Source: JBGAHD01 sp044226395
GTDB lineage: Bacteria; Pseudomonadota; Gammaproteobacteria; Xanthomonadales; Ahniellaceae
Direction of reading: 5' to 3'
Assembly: GCA_044226395.1 (NCBI GenBank)
Contig: JBGAHD010000002.1
Coordinates: 434,001-498,000 of the forward strand
DNA length: 64,000 nt
Shown here: positions 8,524 to 17,147 of the stretch, one piece after another
Layout of the letters: every line of letters begins with the position of its first letter
How positions within the stretch are numbered: the first letter of the stretch is position 1
The notes under the pieces: generated by a model
Told to the model about the DNA's origin: nothing
The model's database searches: none
The model's input: the letters and a program-made list of their open reading frames with translations, nothing else
Position numbers and translations under genes: made by a program

Positions 8524-9475
8524 GGGAGAGAAGATCCTTCGACAGATCGACCGACGGGTCCGCGACCAACTCCGCCTCCGTCATGCGACCTTGCCGCTTG
8601 GTTATCGGCGATGAGACCTCAAGCGTACGAGCCCGCTCAGCAAGATCGTTTGCGGACTTCGCCACCTCTTCAGGAATCGCCGATGGCCCGAAAAGGATCT
8701 GGGCACCACGGAGTCCGTACTCGCGACCCGCGCTCAACAGGCCCGTGCATTGACTGAGAGATGCCGGTGGCGGATCAGTCTTCAACCGTGTGCACGCGAA
8801 TCCCGACCACTTGTTGGCACCCAGAACGAAGATGTAGTAGTCGTAGAAACTCGTCGTTGCGTCGACGACGCCCAGGGTTAGTCCTGGCAAGGCAGTTGAC
8901 GGTCCAACAACAACGGGCCTGCCTCCCCCATAGAGAAGATGCCCGACCGTGTTCCCGCTTACGCTGGTCGCATCAAGGTACGGAAACGCACCAAAGATGA
9001 GCCCGCTAGACCCAATCCAGAGGACATTCCACACGCCCTTCGCGAGTTCCTGCGGTGTCGGCCAGAAGAATCTAAAGCGCTCGATCGGTACAACCGTGCC
9101 GTTCGGATAGATAACGCGGCCGACTGTCTCGTTGAGGAATTCGAATCGGACAGTACCCAGGTCGCTGGAGCGCGGCGCCACATAGCCGCAGCCAATACAC
9201 TGCCCGCCCTCGAACGCATTCAGTGTCGTTGTGAGAGTTCTGTTGCTGGGGTTCCATTGGCCGACGCTCGTCAAGAAGACGCTCCGCCCGGCGGTGTCGT
9301 AGGTGTAGTGCACGACCGCAACAAGATCGTTCTCTGTCTCAAAGTTCCAGCCCCGACCGCTTTCCGCAGGGTTCCACCAAAACCCGTCCTCCGGCGGGCG
9401 CAGGTAGACTTGCGCGCTCGCAGAAGAGAGGAGTGCATTGACAGCGATGAGAAGTGCGACAAGAACAATTCGCAT
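8498..9475 (-). CDS. Exported protein with W-N-P-x-E-S-G-R-G-W motif
   Basis: A 325-residue protein with a clear Sec signal peptide (MRIVLVALLIAVNALLSSASAQ). The mature N-terminus carries GFWWNPAESGRGWNFE, a motif I associate with exported proteins of unknown function in Lysobacterales and some other proteobacteria, often as beta-rich repeats. A second, looser copy of the fold may follow (KGVWNVLWIGSSGLIFG region). The last 70 residues are helical and charged. It is a chromosomal-looking gene lying inside otherwise accessory DNA, which argues that the region 4.8-19.6 kb is not one intact element. Function unknown. Confidence 0.85.
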   Translation of the reverse strand: MRIVLVALLIAVNALLSSASAQVYLRPPEDGFWWNPAESGRGWNFETENDLVAVVHYTYDTAGRSVFLTSVGQWNPSNRTLTTTLNAFEGGQCIGCGYVAPRSSDLGTVRFEFLNETVGRVIYPNGTVVPIERFRFFWPTPQELAKGVWNVLWIGSSGLIFGAFPYLDATSVSGNTVGHLLYGGGRPVVVGPSTALPGLTLGVVDATTSFYDYYIFVLGANKWSGFACTRLKTDPPPASLSQCTGLLSAGREYGLRGAQILFGPSAIPEEVAKSANDLAERARTLEVSSPITKRQGRMTEAELVADPSVDLSKDLLSLRAILERR

Positions 9476-10427
9476 GGGTGACCCCTTAGAGGAAGAGATC
9501 CCTGGCTTCTTGCCGAGGTGAATCGACCGGCTCCATGAGACCAGAGACCAAACTGCGTGGACTCCCTATCCACGCTCTGTTCGCGAGTTCACACTGGTGC
9601 GCGTGGTTCCTATTTCCATGCCGAGTACGAACCAACTTGCGTCCTGGCAACGCACACTTCGGGGAGCAGGATTGACTGCGGACCGAAACGACACAAGCTC
9701 ACCTTCTTGGCGCGAAGACGGAACGCGCTTAGCCGCGCTGTTCAGTGCCCGCCATCGCGGCGTAATTGCCAAGCAGCCCGGGGTCGGATGAGCTTGGCTA
9801 AGTGCTTCTGCACAGAGACACTCTCTTCGGCAGTCCTGCTGAGAGAGCAACGTCGGGGAATCTGCTCAGAGTCGGACAGGCATGTATCGAATGTCATCGC
9901 CGCATCGAGAAGCGAGCAGCTCATTCGCTCGCAAGAGTCAGCAAGGCTCCGCAATCATGCCCATCCACCCTCGCCCGAGCCTAAGGCATTCCGGTTGGGC
10001 GATCTGCGTCAGAGATGTCCGTGAGCAAGCAAGATAGCGTCGATGAAGCTCGCACTGGCAGAGACACATCGAGGCTTACAAGCACGTCGCTATAGGTGAC
10101 TGATCGATAAGGTATTCGGAGTGCGGAAAGCTGCTTGTGCTTATGAAACGAAATGTGTAACTTGCAGCCCTTCGCGCAAACAATCCAAAACTCTCCAAAA
10201 AGACGACTTCACACCAACTCGCCACGTTCGCGCGTAAACGCGAGGCCCGCTTCCCGTGACTACGTGACCGGCAGGACGCCGGCACAGCACCGCCTTCAAC
10301 GAGGCATCCGCCTTCGCGACGCCGGTATTCGGGTCTCACCTTACAGGCCAGTCGCCTGTCGTCGTCCGACGCCTTGCATGAGGCAGGCGATCGGACGGGG
10401 CAGACACGACGCATTGAGGATATCGGC
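9476..10427. other. Gene-free stretch
   Basis: About 950 bases in which I see no convincing gene. Open frames exist on both strands (for example 9557-10024 on the plus strand) but their translations are Cys/Arg/Ser-rich without recognisable domains, signal peptides or ribosome sites. Codon use is unlike the flanking genes. It may be decayed accessory DNA. The last 20 bases hold the ribosome site (GAGGA, 10416-10420) of the excisionase-like gene. Confidence 0.5.
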
Positions 10428-10634
10428 GTGAATGACGTTCGCTTATCGCAACAGCAAGTCGCGGATCGCTGGGGTCTGTCTCCCAAGACCATCGAACGCT
10501 GGCGGGTGCAAGGTATAGGACCAACCTATATCCGGCTCCCCGGCAAGGTCGTCTATCGCTTGCAGGACATCGAAGCCTACGAGCGCAAGTCGCTCCGAGA
10601 GAGCACCTCGAAAGCGGCACATGAAGCGGCATAG
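10428..10634 (+). CDS. Excisionase-like MerR/AlpA-type HTH protein
   Basis: A 68-residue protein of the AlpA/excisionase helix-turn-helix class. The core RLSQQQVADRWGLSPKTIER followed by WRVQGIGPTYIRLPGKVVYR is the usual winged-helix layout of these proteins, and the tail is a charged helix (DIEAYERKSLRESTS). I chose GTG at 10428 because GAGGA sits seven bases upstream; the open frame continues further 5' without support. Such proteins act as directionality factors for integrases or activators of mobile-element genes. A strong hairpin follows 35 bases after the stop. Confidence 0.82.
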   Translation: MNDVRLSQQQVADRWGLSPKTIERWRVQGIGPTYIRLPGKVVYRLQDIEAYERKSLRESTSKAAHEAA

Positions 10635-10668
10635 GGCGCTTAGCCCACCGGCCTAATCGAGCTCCAAC

Positions 10669-10713
10669 TTTGATACTGCATCCGGGGAGTAGCTCCCCGG
10701 ATGCAGCGTCAAA
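10669..10713. repeat. Long perfect hairpin between two accessory genes
   Basis: Arms of 13 bases (10677-10689 and 10693-10705, TGCATCCGGGGAG and its complement) are perfectly paired around a three-base loop. After a 3x3 internal mismatch, a further five base pairs extend the stem (10669-10673 with 10709-10713). No T-run follows on either strand, so it is not a canonical intrinsic terminator. It may be a terminator of another kind, a protein-binding palindrome, or an attenuating structure in the leader of the gene at 10851. Confidence 0.8.
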
Positions 10714-10850
10714 TGTCGGCAATTTCCTGACACGACATTCAGCAAATTCTTACATATCGGCGAGCCTCCCGCGCACTCTCAATGCGTTCCCTTTGTGCAA
10801 GGTTCGGCGGGCGTCGGAGTCTGTCGCGTGCAACGCGGAAGGAGCAAAGA

Positions 10851-11939
10851 ATGGTGGGGTACTGCAAGGTAAGCCTTGACGCCGCCAAGGCGCTGACACT
10901 GAAAGAGTACGGACCCGAGTTGCTGGGAGCCTACATCGTCCTAGTGAACCATGCGTACGGCGATCGGCAGGTGACCGCCGCTGGTGCCCAGTGCATCGAG
11001 AAGCGGCTCGGCGTATCGAACTATCGCGCGAAGGCACTGCTGAGAAAGCTTCTAGGACTGGATCCCGCTCATCAAGGAGACTCTCGCTTCCTTGTGCCGA
11101 CGAGCGCCAAAAGGCTCAACGCTTCCATCCATGAAATCGTCGACTGGCCAGGGAGTGTTGCCTACTTTCCAGGGCCCTTGATCGACGACCGCCTAAAGAT
11201 CATTTGCCGGGCAACCGAAGTTACTGGGCCTGAGACGACGCGACGAGATGCCTTGTTGGTGCTGGCCCACGTATATAGCCATGTCAGCTACGCGGACTGG
11301 TGCGGAGTGCCGCCGGAGCAGCTCGCCTCGATTGAGCTGACCCTCGAAGGCGCGGTGATTGGGCGACCCCGCGGGTCAAAGGCTACTCTAGGGAAGGTCG
11401 ATACGTTTGGCGCCATGGAGTTGTGGTGCGGCCAATTGCGGCGCCCTCCCAACTGGCAAATTTCAGACCGTACGGCAACAAATCTGTTTGGGTCGCCTGA
11501 TGAGAAGCCGCGCATTCAGGCCGCGATCAACTACTTGATCAGACGTCGCTTCTTGATGCCTGTCATCGCCGTCTCCGATAGCCGGGAAACCTACCCAATC
11601 TGGGTTTCAGGGAAAGCGATTCGCGAATACCTCAACATCAATCTTCAAGTCTCAGCCAGCTTGTCACGTAAGGCCACTGCGCTCGCGGTCAAGACGAGGA
11701 AGTGGCAGAAGACTGAATTCGGCTCTGGAATCAGGGATCGACCCGACCGATATGGGAGCGGGATCTACCTCGCCTTGTCCTACGGGAGGCCTTGCATTCG
11801 CGCGGTACTGACGCCGAGGGTAATCGCCCTTACACCAGGAAACCTCTCCGCGCTCAAGGAACTCGCCGCAGTTACTCAACGCCGGGAACGTCAAATTGGC
11901 GAGGTAATGCCGAAGCGACACATCCACGGTCTGGTGTGA
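10851..11939 (+). CDS. Mobile-element protein with N-terminal winged-helix-like region, unknown function
   Basis: A 362-residue cytoplasmic protein. AAGGAG at 10839-10844 with six-base spacing fixes the ATG at 10851. The first 75 residues (KEYGPELLGAYIVLVNHAYG, then QCIEKRLGVSNYRAKALLRK) look like a winged helix of the kind seen in replication or regulatory proteins of mobile elements. A second similar block appears near residues 215-245 (PRIQAAINYLIRRRFLMPVI). No catalytic motif, transmembrane segment or signal peptide is visible. It follows the excisionase-like gene with about 215 bases between, holding the hairpin. I do not recognise the family; a plasmid- or phage-type regulator is a guess. 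Confidence 0.82.
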   Translation: MVGYCKVSLDAAKALTLKEYGPELLGAYIVLVNHAYGDRQVTAAGAQCIEKRLGVSNYRAKALLRKLLGLDPAHQGDSRFLVPTSAKRLNASIHEIVDWPGSVAYFPGPLIDDRLKIICRATEVTGPETTRRDALLVLAHVYSHVSYADWCGVPPEQLASIELTLEGAVIGRPRGSKATLGKVDTFGAMELWCGQLRRPPNWQISDRTATNLFGSPDEKPRIQAAINYLIRRRFLMPVIAVSDSRETYPIWVSGKAIREYLNINLQVSASLSRKATALAVKTRKWQKTEFGSGIRDRPDRYGSGIYLALSYGRPCIRAVLTPRVIALTPGNLSALKELAAVTQRRERQIGEVMPKRHIHGLV

Positions 11940-12605
11940 AATCGCCACTTCCAGGGGCTTCCATGTGTGTCCACGCTTGACCAGGCATGTCCATAACCCC
12001 CAGTGGTGGGTCCATCAGTTCGAAGAACAGGGGTTTCAGCGCAATTTGGCGCAAGATTTTTCGGGAAACGTGCGCGAAAATGGGAATTCTTGGTGCTTAC
12101 CGCCTGCTGGCGGGGCCGGAATGCACGGCGAAGCAGGGAGGGCAGAACCCCGACGGACGTCGATCGCTGCACGCTGGTACCGGCCGGCGCGACGGGCTCG
12201 GAACCGCCGGACGCGCCACCAAATTTCTTGCGCGGTGGCCCTTCGAGGTGCACGAAGTTCCTCGGGTAACAACACGTGCGCTATCCATGTGGCACCGGGT
12301 CGCCCCGCAACGCCGATGATTCGGATGTTGGCATGCCGGATCGAGTCGTCGAAGGGAGGCGAAAGTCATCCCTTCGAGCTCCCAACATGCTCAAAAGTGA
12401 GCGGCCTACTGCACCCCCGCGAGATCATCCTGACTCGGATGAATACGCCTCGCCGGCAGCGGTCATCGGCGGAGCCGACTCCGAAGCCAGACCTGACTGG
12501 GCCAATCCAAGCCGATTCGTGACCCAAACAAAGGCGCCACCTCCGAGGTGGACGCTGAAGGGCGTGGCAGCGCCAAGTCTCGCAATCGTGTAATTTGTGG
12601 CCATC
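11940..12605. other. Gene-free stretch
   Basis: About 660 bases without a supported gene. Several overlapping short frames exist on both strands but none has a recognisable domain or a good ribosome site, and the composition (Arg/Ser/Pro-rich translations) is typical of non-coding high-GC DNA. No repeat or RNA gene was recognised. Confidence 0.5.
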
Positions 12606-13355
12606 ATGTCGACATGCGCACTGTGCCTTAACGAAGCGAAGCTCTGTGAGTCCCATATCGTGCCGGAGTTCCTTTACGCCGAGCTCTATAACGATCGGCG
12701 TCAGCTCATGGCGATCAGCGGCACCGGATCAAAAGGTTGGAAGCCAGAGCAGAAGGGGCTCCGAGAACACTTGCTGTGCGCCGGATGTGAGAGGACTTTG
12801 AACGAAGATATCGAAATCCCGTTTCAGAATCAGTGGACGCATCGGAACTTGCTGCCTGCCCGAGCCTTCCGTGGCGACGTAATCCGAGTCTCCGTTGATT
12901 ACAAGGCGCTAAAGCTCTTCCATCTTTCGATTCTCTTTCGGACGAGCGTCGCTTCTGGCGGGACGTTTTCCGCTGTCAGCCTCGGCAAGCACGAGAACGC
13001 ACTGCGACAAATGATCCTGGCGGGAGACCCAGGGGAACCTGAGCAATATCCGATTGTTGGACAGGCCGTCATCAATGCGCGAGGGGAGCTAGACCGGCGA
13101 TTTGTAACTGCCCCATGGCTCGAAAAGCTTGGTTATCACCGTCTCTACAAAATTGGATTCGATGGCGTTGTTTGGTCGTACTGTGTCTCGTCGAGCATTC
13201 ATCGCGGATCCGCGGAATCGTGCTTGAAGAAGAGTGGTTTGCTATCGCTACCCGTGACGGTTTGGGAGAATCACATGGCTTTCGTTCGAGCTTCTGAGGC
13301 TCTGCGCAATCCGGTTCAACCGAACTATCGCCGGAATCCTCGTGCGGGGACATAG
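12606..13355 (+). CDS. HNH-like zinc-finger protein with SHIVPEF motif
   Basis: A 249-residue protein. The N-terminus has a Cys pair (CALC) followed by ESHIVPEFLY, then a second Cys pair (CAGC) near residue 57. This Cx2C...SHI(I/V)P...Cx2C layout is found in a family of orphan bacterial proteins related to HNH zinc-binding folds, but the complete HNH catalytic set is not obvious. The rest is mixed alpha/beta without recognisable motif. GTG at 12597 is an alternative start. It stands alone, with gene-poor flanks, as defence- or mobile-element-associated orphans often do. Function unknown. Confidence 0.82.
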   Translation: MSTCALCLNEAKLCESHIVPEFLYAELYNDRRQLMAISGTGSKGWKPEQKGLREHLLCAGCERTLNEDIEIPFQNQWTHRNLLPARAFRGDVIRVSVDYKALKLFHLSILFRTSVASGGTFSAVSLGKHENALRQMILAGDPGEPEQYPIVGQAVINARGELDRRFVTAPWLEKLGYHRLYKIGFDGVVWSYCVSSSIHRGSAESCLKKSGLLSLPVTVWENHMAFVRASEALRNPVQPNYRRNPRAGT

Positions 13356-13901
13356 GAGGCGCGTTCTACTTGCTGCTCACGTCAGTGGACCGACACCCGC
13401 TTCTATTCCATTTTGATAGCTTGAGGCTGCCGTCGGTTGTCACGTAGTCCCGCGTGCACCCGAGTGTGGATGGGTGATCTCTATGTGTTACTTGTGGCTG
13501 TGGACGCGGCAGCTGGAATCGTCTGTAAGTGAAAGGGTCGGTTGCTGCCAGGTTTGCGCGAATAGCGGATCGCTTCAACCTCCTTGTCCGCCATAGCGGC
13601 GCGGCCGCAGTCTGGGTGGACTGCATCGCGGGTGTTCAAGGTCGAGGCATCATCTGCGAGCGCTAGCCCGTTGCTTGAGAATGCGCTTGGCTCAGGGCGG
13701 GGCCACCGCCTTCACTGTCAGTGCACTGGGCAGGGGTGGCGCGTGTCTACGGCCGTTAGTTTGTCGGATTTTTCGCATTTTCCATAGACCTTCCGCGCGC
13801 ACGCACGCGCAGAGAGTTATGGAGAATCCGACAAATCTGTCAGATCTGTCAGACCACGCTCGGATCGCCTGCGCGGTCAGTTACCCGACCGACCGTTTGG
13901 C
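13356..13901. other. Gene-free stretch with inverted repeat
   Basis: About 545 bases with no supported gene. The right half holds an inverted repeat (13760-13770 and 13825-13835, see separate entry) and a direct CTGTCAGAT/CTGTCAGAC pair at about 13837-13853. Short frames around 13819 contain a potential start (MENPTNLSDLSDH) but end within 30 codons, so this may be the remnant 5' end of a lost gene. Confidence 0.45.
13760..13835. repeat. Inverted repeat, 11-bp perfect arms
   Basis: TTTGTCGGATT at 13760-13770 is the exact reverse complement of AATCCGACAAA at 13825-13835, with a 54-base spacer. Flanking bases extend the similarity loosely (TTCCAT at 13780-13785 against ATGGAG at 13819-13824). 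It could be an operator pair, the footprint of a small mobile element, or a recombination site. No direct flanking duplication was seen. Confidence 0.6.
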
Positions 13902-14255
13902 TTAGCGATCCGAGGAATCGGACGCCGTCATCCGCACCAACTCGCCAATGTGACGATCAATCGCCTCGACCAATCCCTCGAAGGCGATCTGGTCGCCGGG
14001 AAGAACATTGTTGGCACCATCGAGCATGCCCGCGTGGGCACTGAGTCGAGTCAGAATCTCGTTTCTGATGGCCTGTCGACTCAGGAAAGCGACGCCGTGC
14101 AGACCAGGAGGGCACTGCACCATCTGAGTGGGCTCAAGCAGTCGCAGCGTGATTTCGCACCAAGCGCCATCAGCGCTGATTGTCAGGCTGGCGATCACGA
14201 CTCGGCCGCCGATACGGAAGGGTTCAGTTTCGAGACGGGTGCGCGCACTCGGCAT
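13902..14255 (-). CDS. Small conserved-looking protein, unknown function
   Basis: A 117-residue cytoplasmic protein. AAAGGA five bases upstream supports the ATG at 14255. The N-terminal half looks like a small beta domain (FRIGGRVVIASLTISADGAW then CEITLRLLEPTQMVQCPPGL). The C-terminal half is helical (IRNEILTRLSAHAGMLDGAN, IDRHIGELVRM). No motif identifies it. It lies next to the orphan methyltransferase on the opposite strand, within phage-derived DNA, so a phage accessory origin is likely but not shown. Confidence 0.6.
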   Translation of the reverse strand: MPSARTRLETEPFRIGGRVVIASLTISADGAWCEITLRLLEPTQMVQCPPGLHGVAFLSRQAIRNEILTRLSAHAGMLDGANNVLPGDQIAFEGLVEAIDRHIGELVRMTASDSSDR

Positions 14256-14806
14256 ACAAGTCCTTTTGTGTTGCACCAACGTCGCATGGTGGGCGGCCGG
14301 ATCGGCGCATTACCGGTCCGGATACACCGCTTGTCGAATGCTACTACCACTTATCTGGAACGAATGAGCAACCGCTCACACGCATGAGTAACGCCTCGCA
14401 TGCGCGCGAGACCGTGCGCGTGATCCTCCCGATTGCACGTCCATCAGCAGCTGCGTAACTTCACCGCGTCGCCCAGAAGGACGCACCGAACGATCGCGTA
14501 GCTCTCTCGCTGCACACCCAACGCACGACGCCATGCCCGTCGCGCCACGCTGATCGCCTCGCCCCCAGAGCCTTTCACGGGTCCTCCCTGGCGGGTTTCC
14601 ATGCGGGGCTGCGAACCGCAGGACCTCGCCACCGACAGGAACAAAAATCAGGTTCGCAGTTCGCAGGCATTACGAGCACGGAAGCAGCAACGGCGCGGTG
14701 TTTGGCAGTTATCTCAGTGCGTACCTGGATGCGCTGGGCTTCGGAGGTACGCACGCGGTACGCAGTCGAGGTTGGTTCCCGTTGCCATCGCCCCATCGAG
14801 GTTCTC
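14256..14806. other. Intergenic region upstream of the methyltransferase
   Basis: About 550 bases. One minus-strand frame (14444-14644, ending in RRALGVQRESYAIVRCVLLG and 8 more residues) reads like protein sequence and may be a small gene or a gene fragment, but its start and family are unclear. The remainder shows no gene or RNA that I can support. The methyltransferase start at 14807 is preceded by GAGGTT, a modest ribosome site. Confidence 0.4.
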
Positions 14807-16024
14807 ATGACACCCGCCATCGAGACCGTGCCAGTCGACCAGGTGACGCCGTACCGGAACAATGCGCGGACGCACTCCGACGAGCAGGTGGCGCAGATCG
14901 CCGCCTCGATTGCCGAGTTTGGATTTACCAATCCCATCCTCACCGATCGGGATGGCTTGATCATCGCCGGCCACGGCCGCCTGATGGCCGCGCGGCAGTT
15001 GGGACTGCGCGAGGTGCCGATCATCCGTCTGCCGTATTTGACCGACGTGCAGCGACGCGCCCTGACCTTGGCCGACAACCAGCTCGCGGCGAACGCGGGT
15101 TGGGACGAAGCCTTGCTCGCCGCGGAACTGCGCGCCTTGAACGCCGACGGCTTCGATCTCGATCTGCTGGGCTTTGATCCCGATGACCTGACGACTTGGC
15201 TCGACGACGAGGTGTCTTCTGGCGCCGACCCGGACGCCGCGCCGGAGGTTCGACCCGAGGTGATCTCGCAACCCGGCGATCTGTGGGTGCTGGGCGATCA
15301 CCGCGTGCTGTGCGGCGATGCCACGGATCCGGCGGCCTATCAGGCACTGCTCGGTGACTCGCTGGCCGACATGGTGTTTACCGACCCGCCCTACAACGTC
15401 GACTACGCCAACACCGCGAAGGACAAGCTGCGCGGCAAGCACCGCCCGATTCTCAACGACGATCTCGGCGAGGGGTTTGGGGCGTTCCTGCAGTCAGCCT
15501 TGGCCGCGATGCTCGACGTGACCAAGGGCGCCCTCTACGTCGCCATGTCCTCGTCTGAGCTCGACACGCTGCAAGCGGCCTTCCGCGCTGCGGGTGGCAG
15601 GTGGTCAACCTTCATCATTTGGGCAAAGCACACGTTCACGCTGGGGCGATCGGACTATCAGCGCCAGTACGAGCCCCTGCTCTACGGCTGGCGCGATGGC
15701 AACGACCGCTACTGGTGCGGTGATCGCGACCAGGGCGACGTGTGGCAGATCAAGAAGCCGCAACGCAACGACCTGCATCCGACGATGAAGCCGGTGGAAC
15801 TCGTCGAGCGGGCGATTCGGAACAGCAGCAAGAGCCGGGACCTCGTGCTCGATCCCTTTGCGGGTTCTGGCAGCACCGTGATGGCTTGCGAGACCACGGG
15901 ACGACAGGCCCGCGTGATCGAGCTCGATCCAAAGTACGTCGATGTGATCGTGCGGCGCTGGCAGGACTTCACCGGCCGGCGCGCCGTGCGGGTGGACGGG
16001 GTGGCCTTCGATGCCACCCCGTGA
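14807..16024 (+). CDS. ParB-like domain fused to DNA N4/N6 methyltransferase
   Basis: An orphan phage-type DNA methyltransferase, 405 residues. Residues about 1-100 form a ParB/sulfiredoxin-like domain (VDQVTPYRNNARTHSDEQV, IIAGHGRLMAARQLGL). The methyltransferase follows, with catalytic motif IV TDPPYNV at 192-198 and the S-adenosylmethionine motif DPFAGSGST at 349-357. Motif IV before motif I is the permuted beta-class order. A late region holds HPTMKPVEL, typical of the class. No restriction gene is beside it, so it more likely protects phage DNA or regulates than forms a restriction pair. ATG 14807 is chosen because the conserved domain begins there. Confidence 0.93.
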   Translation: MTPAIETVPVDQVTPYRNNARTHSDEQVAQIAASIAEFGFTNPILTDRDGLIIAGHGRLMAARQLGLREVPIIRLPYLTDVQRRALTLADNQLAANAGWDEALLAAELRALNADGFDLDLLGFDPDDLTTWLDDEVSSGADPDAAPEVRPEVISQPGDLWVLGDHRVLCGDATDPAAYQALLGDSLADMVFTDPPYNVDYANTAKDKLRGKHRPILNDDLGEGFGAFLQSALAAMLDVTKGALYVAMSSSELDTLQAAFRAAGGRWSTFIIWAKHTFTLGRSDYQRQYEPLLYGWRDGNDRYWCGDRDQGDVWQIKKPQRNDLHPTMKPVELVERAIRNSSKSRDLVLDPFAGSGSTVMACETTGRQARVIELDPKYVDVIVRRWQDFTGRRAVRVDGVAFDATP

Positions 16025-16028
16025 GGCA

Positions 16029-16448
16029 TCAGCCCAGACGGTAGACCCGCGCGCCCGTCGTCTTCTCGGACGTCAGGGTCATGCCCAAGCGCTTCTTCAA
16101 CGCCCCCGACAAGGTGCCGCGCACCGTGTGTGCCTGCCAGCCTGTGGCCTCGCACAACTGCGCGATCGTCGCGCCGCTGCGACGCTGCAGGAGCGCGATG
16201 ACGGTGGCTTGCTTGGTGCCCTCGCGCATCGCACGCGGGGCGGTCTCGCCCAGCGCGCGGCGTCCTGCGGCCGTGATGACGTGGGCGTCCTTTGTGGCCT
16301 TGAGCAGGCCGCGCTGCACCAGCGCGCCGAGGACCTTGGCCCTGGCGCCACCGGGCAGCTTGAGCGTCTCGGGAAGCGCGGTGAGTCGGCCGTCGGGGGC
16401 GCCGCAGGCCGCGGTGAGGACCGCGAGTTGGCTGGTAGTGAGCGTCAT
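16029..16448 (-). CDS. DUF3489 family protein
   Basis: A 139-residue protein of the DUF3489 family. The C-terminal half carries the family core (GTKQATVIALLQRRSGATIA, QLCEATGWQAHTVRGTLSGA) ending in EKTTGARVYRLG, a winged-helix-like DNA-binding layout. The N-terminal half (ALVQRGLLKATKDAHVITAA) looks like a second small helical domain. It is the last gene of a leftward run of four overlapping small genes and is convergent with the methyltransferase, four bases apart. Members are common in phage and mobile DNA of proteobacteria; exact role unknown. Confidence 0.9.
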   Translation of the reverse strand: MTLTTSQLAVLTAACGAPDGRLTALPETLKLPGGARAKVLGALVQRGLLKATKDAHVITAAGRRALGETAPRAMREGTKQATVIALLQRRSGATIAQLCEATGWQAHTVRGTLSGALKKRLGMTLTSEKTTGARVYRLG

Positions 16449-16642
16449 GGCGTGATCTCCGTGGCGGCTTCGCCCGCGCGGTGCGCGGCGATCTGCGCCG
16501 CGCGCAAGGCATCGACATGATTCGTGTGGACCCGATCAGTGGGGAACACTATTCCTCCGACGGCACGCAGCCGCGGGATCTGCGCATCAACGATGGCGAT
16601 GCCGCGGTGGGTGTGGGCGATGGGTTGCAGGACGCTGTTCAT
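16445..16642 (-). CDS. Phage-type minigene, 65 residues
   Basis: Overlaps both neighbours by four bases (ATGA), which is the main support for translation. The product is soluble, with an Ile/Val-rich middle (GIAIVDAQIPRLRAVGGIVF) and a helical Ala-rich tail. No known domain. It lies between DUF6900 and DUF3489 genes, so it probably belongs to the same early or regulatory phage module. Confidence 0.6.
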   Translation of the reverse strand: MNSVLQPIAHTHRGIAIVDAQIPRLRAVGGIVFPTDRVHTNHVDALRAAQIAAHRAGEAATEITP

Positions 16643-16806
16643 GGCGACACCGTCGCCGCGTCAAGGCCGGCGCGGTATGCCGCTTCGAGCGCCTCGCGCA
16701 ACGATTCGACGTGGACCTCGTGGAAGTCGTCGCGGTCGCTGTGGCGCGGCTGGAGCGAGTCGATGCGCAGGATGTTGCGGGCGATCTGGTTGATGATCGT
16801 GTCCAT
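16639..16806 (-). CDS. DUF6900-like small protein
   Basis: A 55-residue protein. The sequence MDTIINQIARNILRIDSL followed by the block SDRDDFHEVHVESLREALEA and YRAG matches what I know of the DUF6900 domain (helix, conserved S-x-D-F-H-E-V, helix). The start lies two bases after the stop of the upstream minigene and the stop overlaps the next start by four bases. Such proteins occur in phages and integrative elements next to DUF3489-type genes. Role unknown. Confidence 0.75.
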   Translation of the reverse strand: MDTIINQIARNILRIDSLQPRHSDRDDFHEVHVESLREALEAAYRAGLDAATVSP

Positions 16807-16808
16807 GC

Positions 16809-17009
16809 TCAGCCCTCCATCGTGGCCTTGGGATCCAATCGGCCCTCGGCGATCGCCGCCAGGGTCTCGTCATCGAGCAGTTGCACGAGGTTCGTCGCGC
16901 GCCGCTCCTGCTCGCGCAAGGCCAGTCGCTGCCAGTCATCGGCATGGCTCAGCTGCGGCATCGTGCCGCGCTGGCGGCGGAGCAGATCAATCAGGTCGCT
17001 GGTGTTCAT
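16809..17009 (-). CDS. First minigene of the leftward phage module
   Basis: A 66-residue protein opening the four-gene leftward run. GGAGGG just upstream of ATG 17009 supports this start over the in-frame ATGs at 17036 and 17063. It is helical and acidic (MNTSDLIDLLRRQRG, REQERRATNLVQLLDDETLA). No domain recognised. The divergent terminase small-subunit gene starts 138 bases away, so both promoters should lie in 17010-17147. Confidence 0.6.
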   Translation of the reverse strand: MNTSDLIDLLRRQRGTMPQLSHADDWQRLALREQERRATNLVQLLDDETLAAIAEGRLDPKATMEG

Positions 17010-17147
17010 GGTGCCCTCCGGTGATGGTGAGGCCATGAACGCTTCATTCGCGCGGACAATCAACGTGATTCGCGCAGGAATACACGATCTTCTTTGCTTG
17101 ACGGTGCGCCGAAGTCATGGATCGCCGGCTGTTCGATCGGAGCGCGC

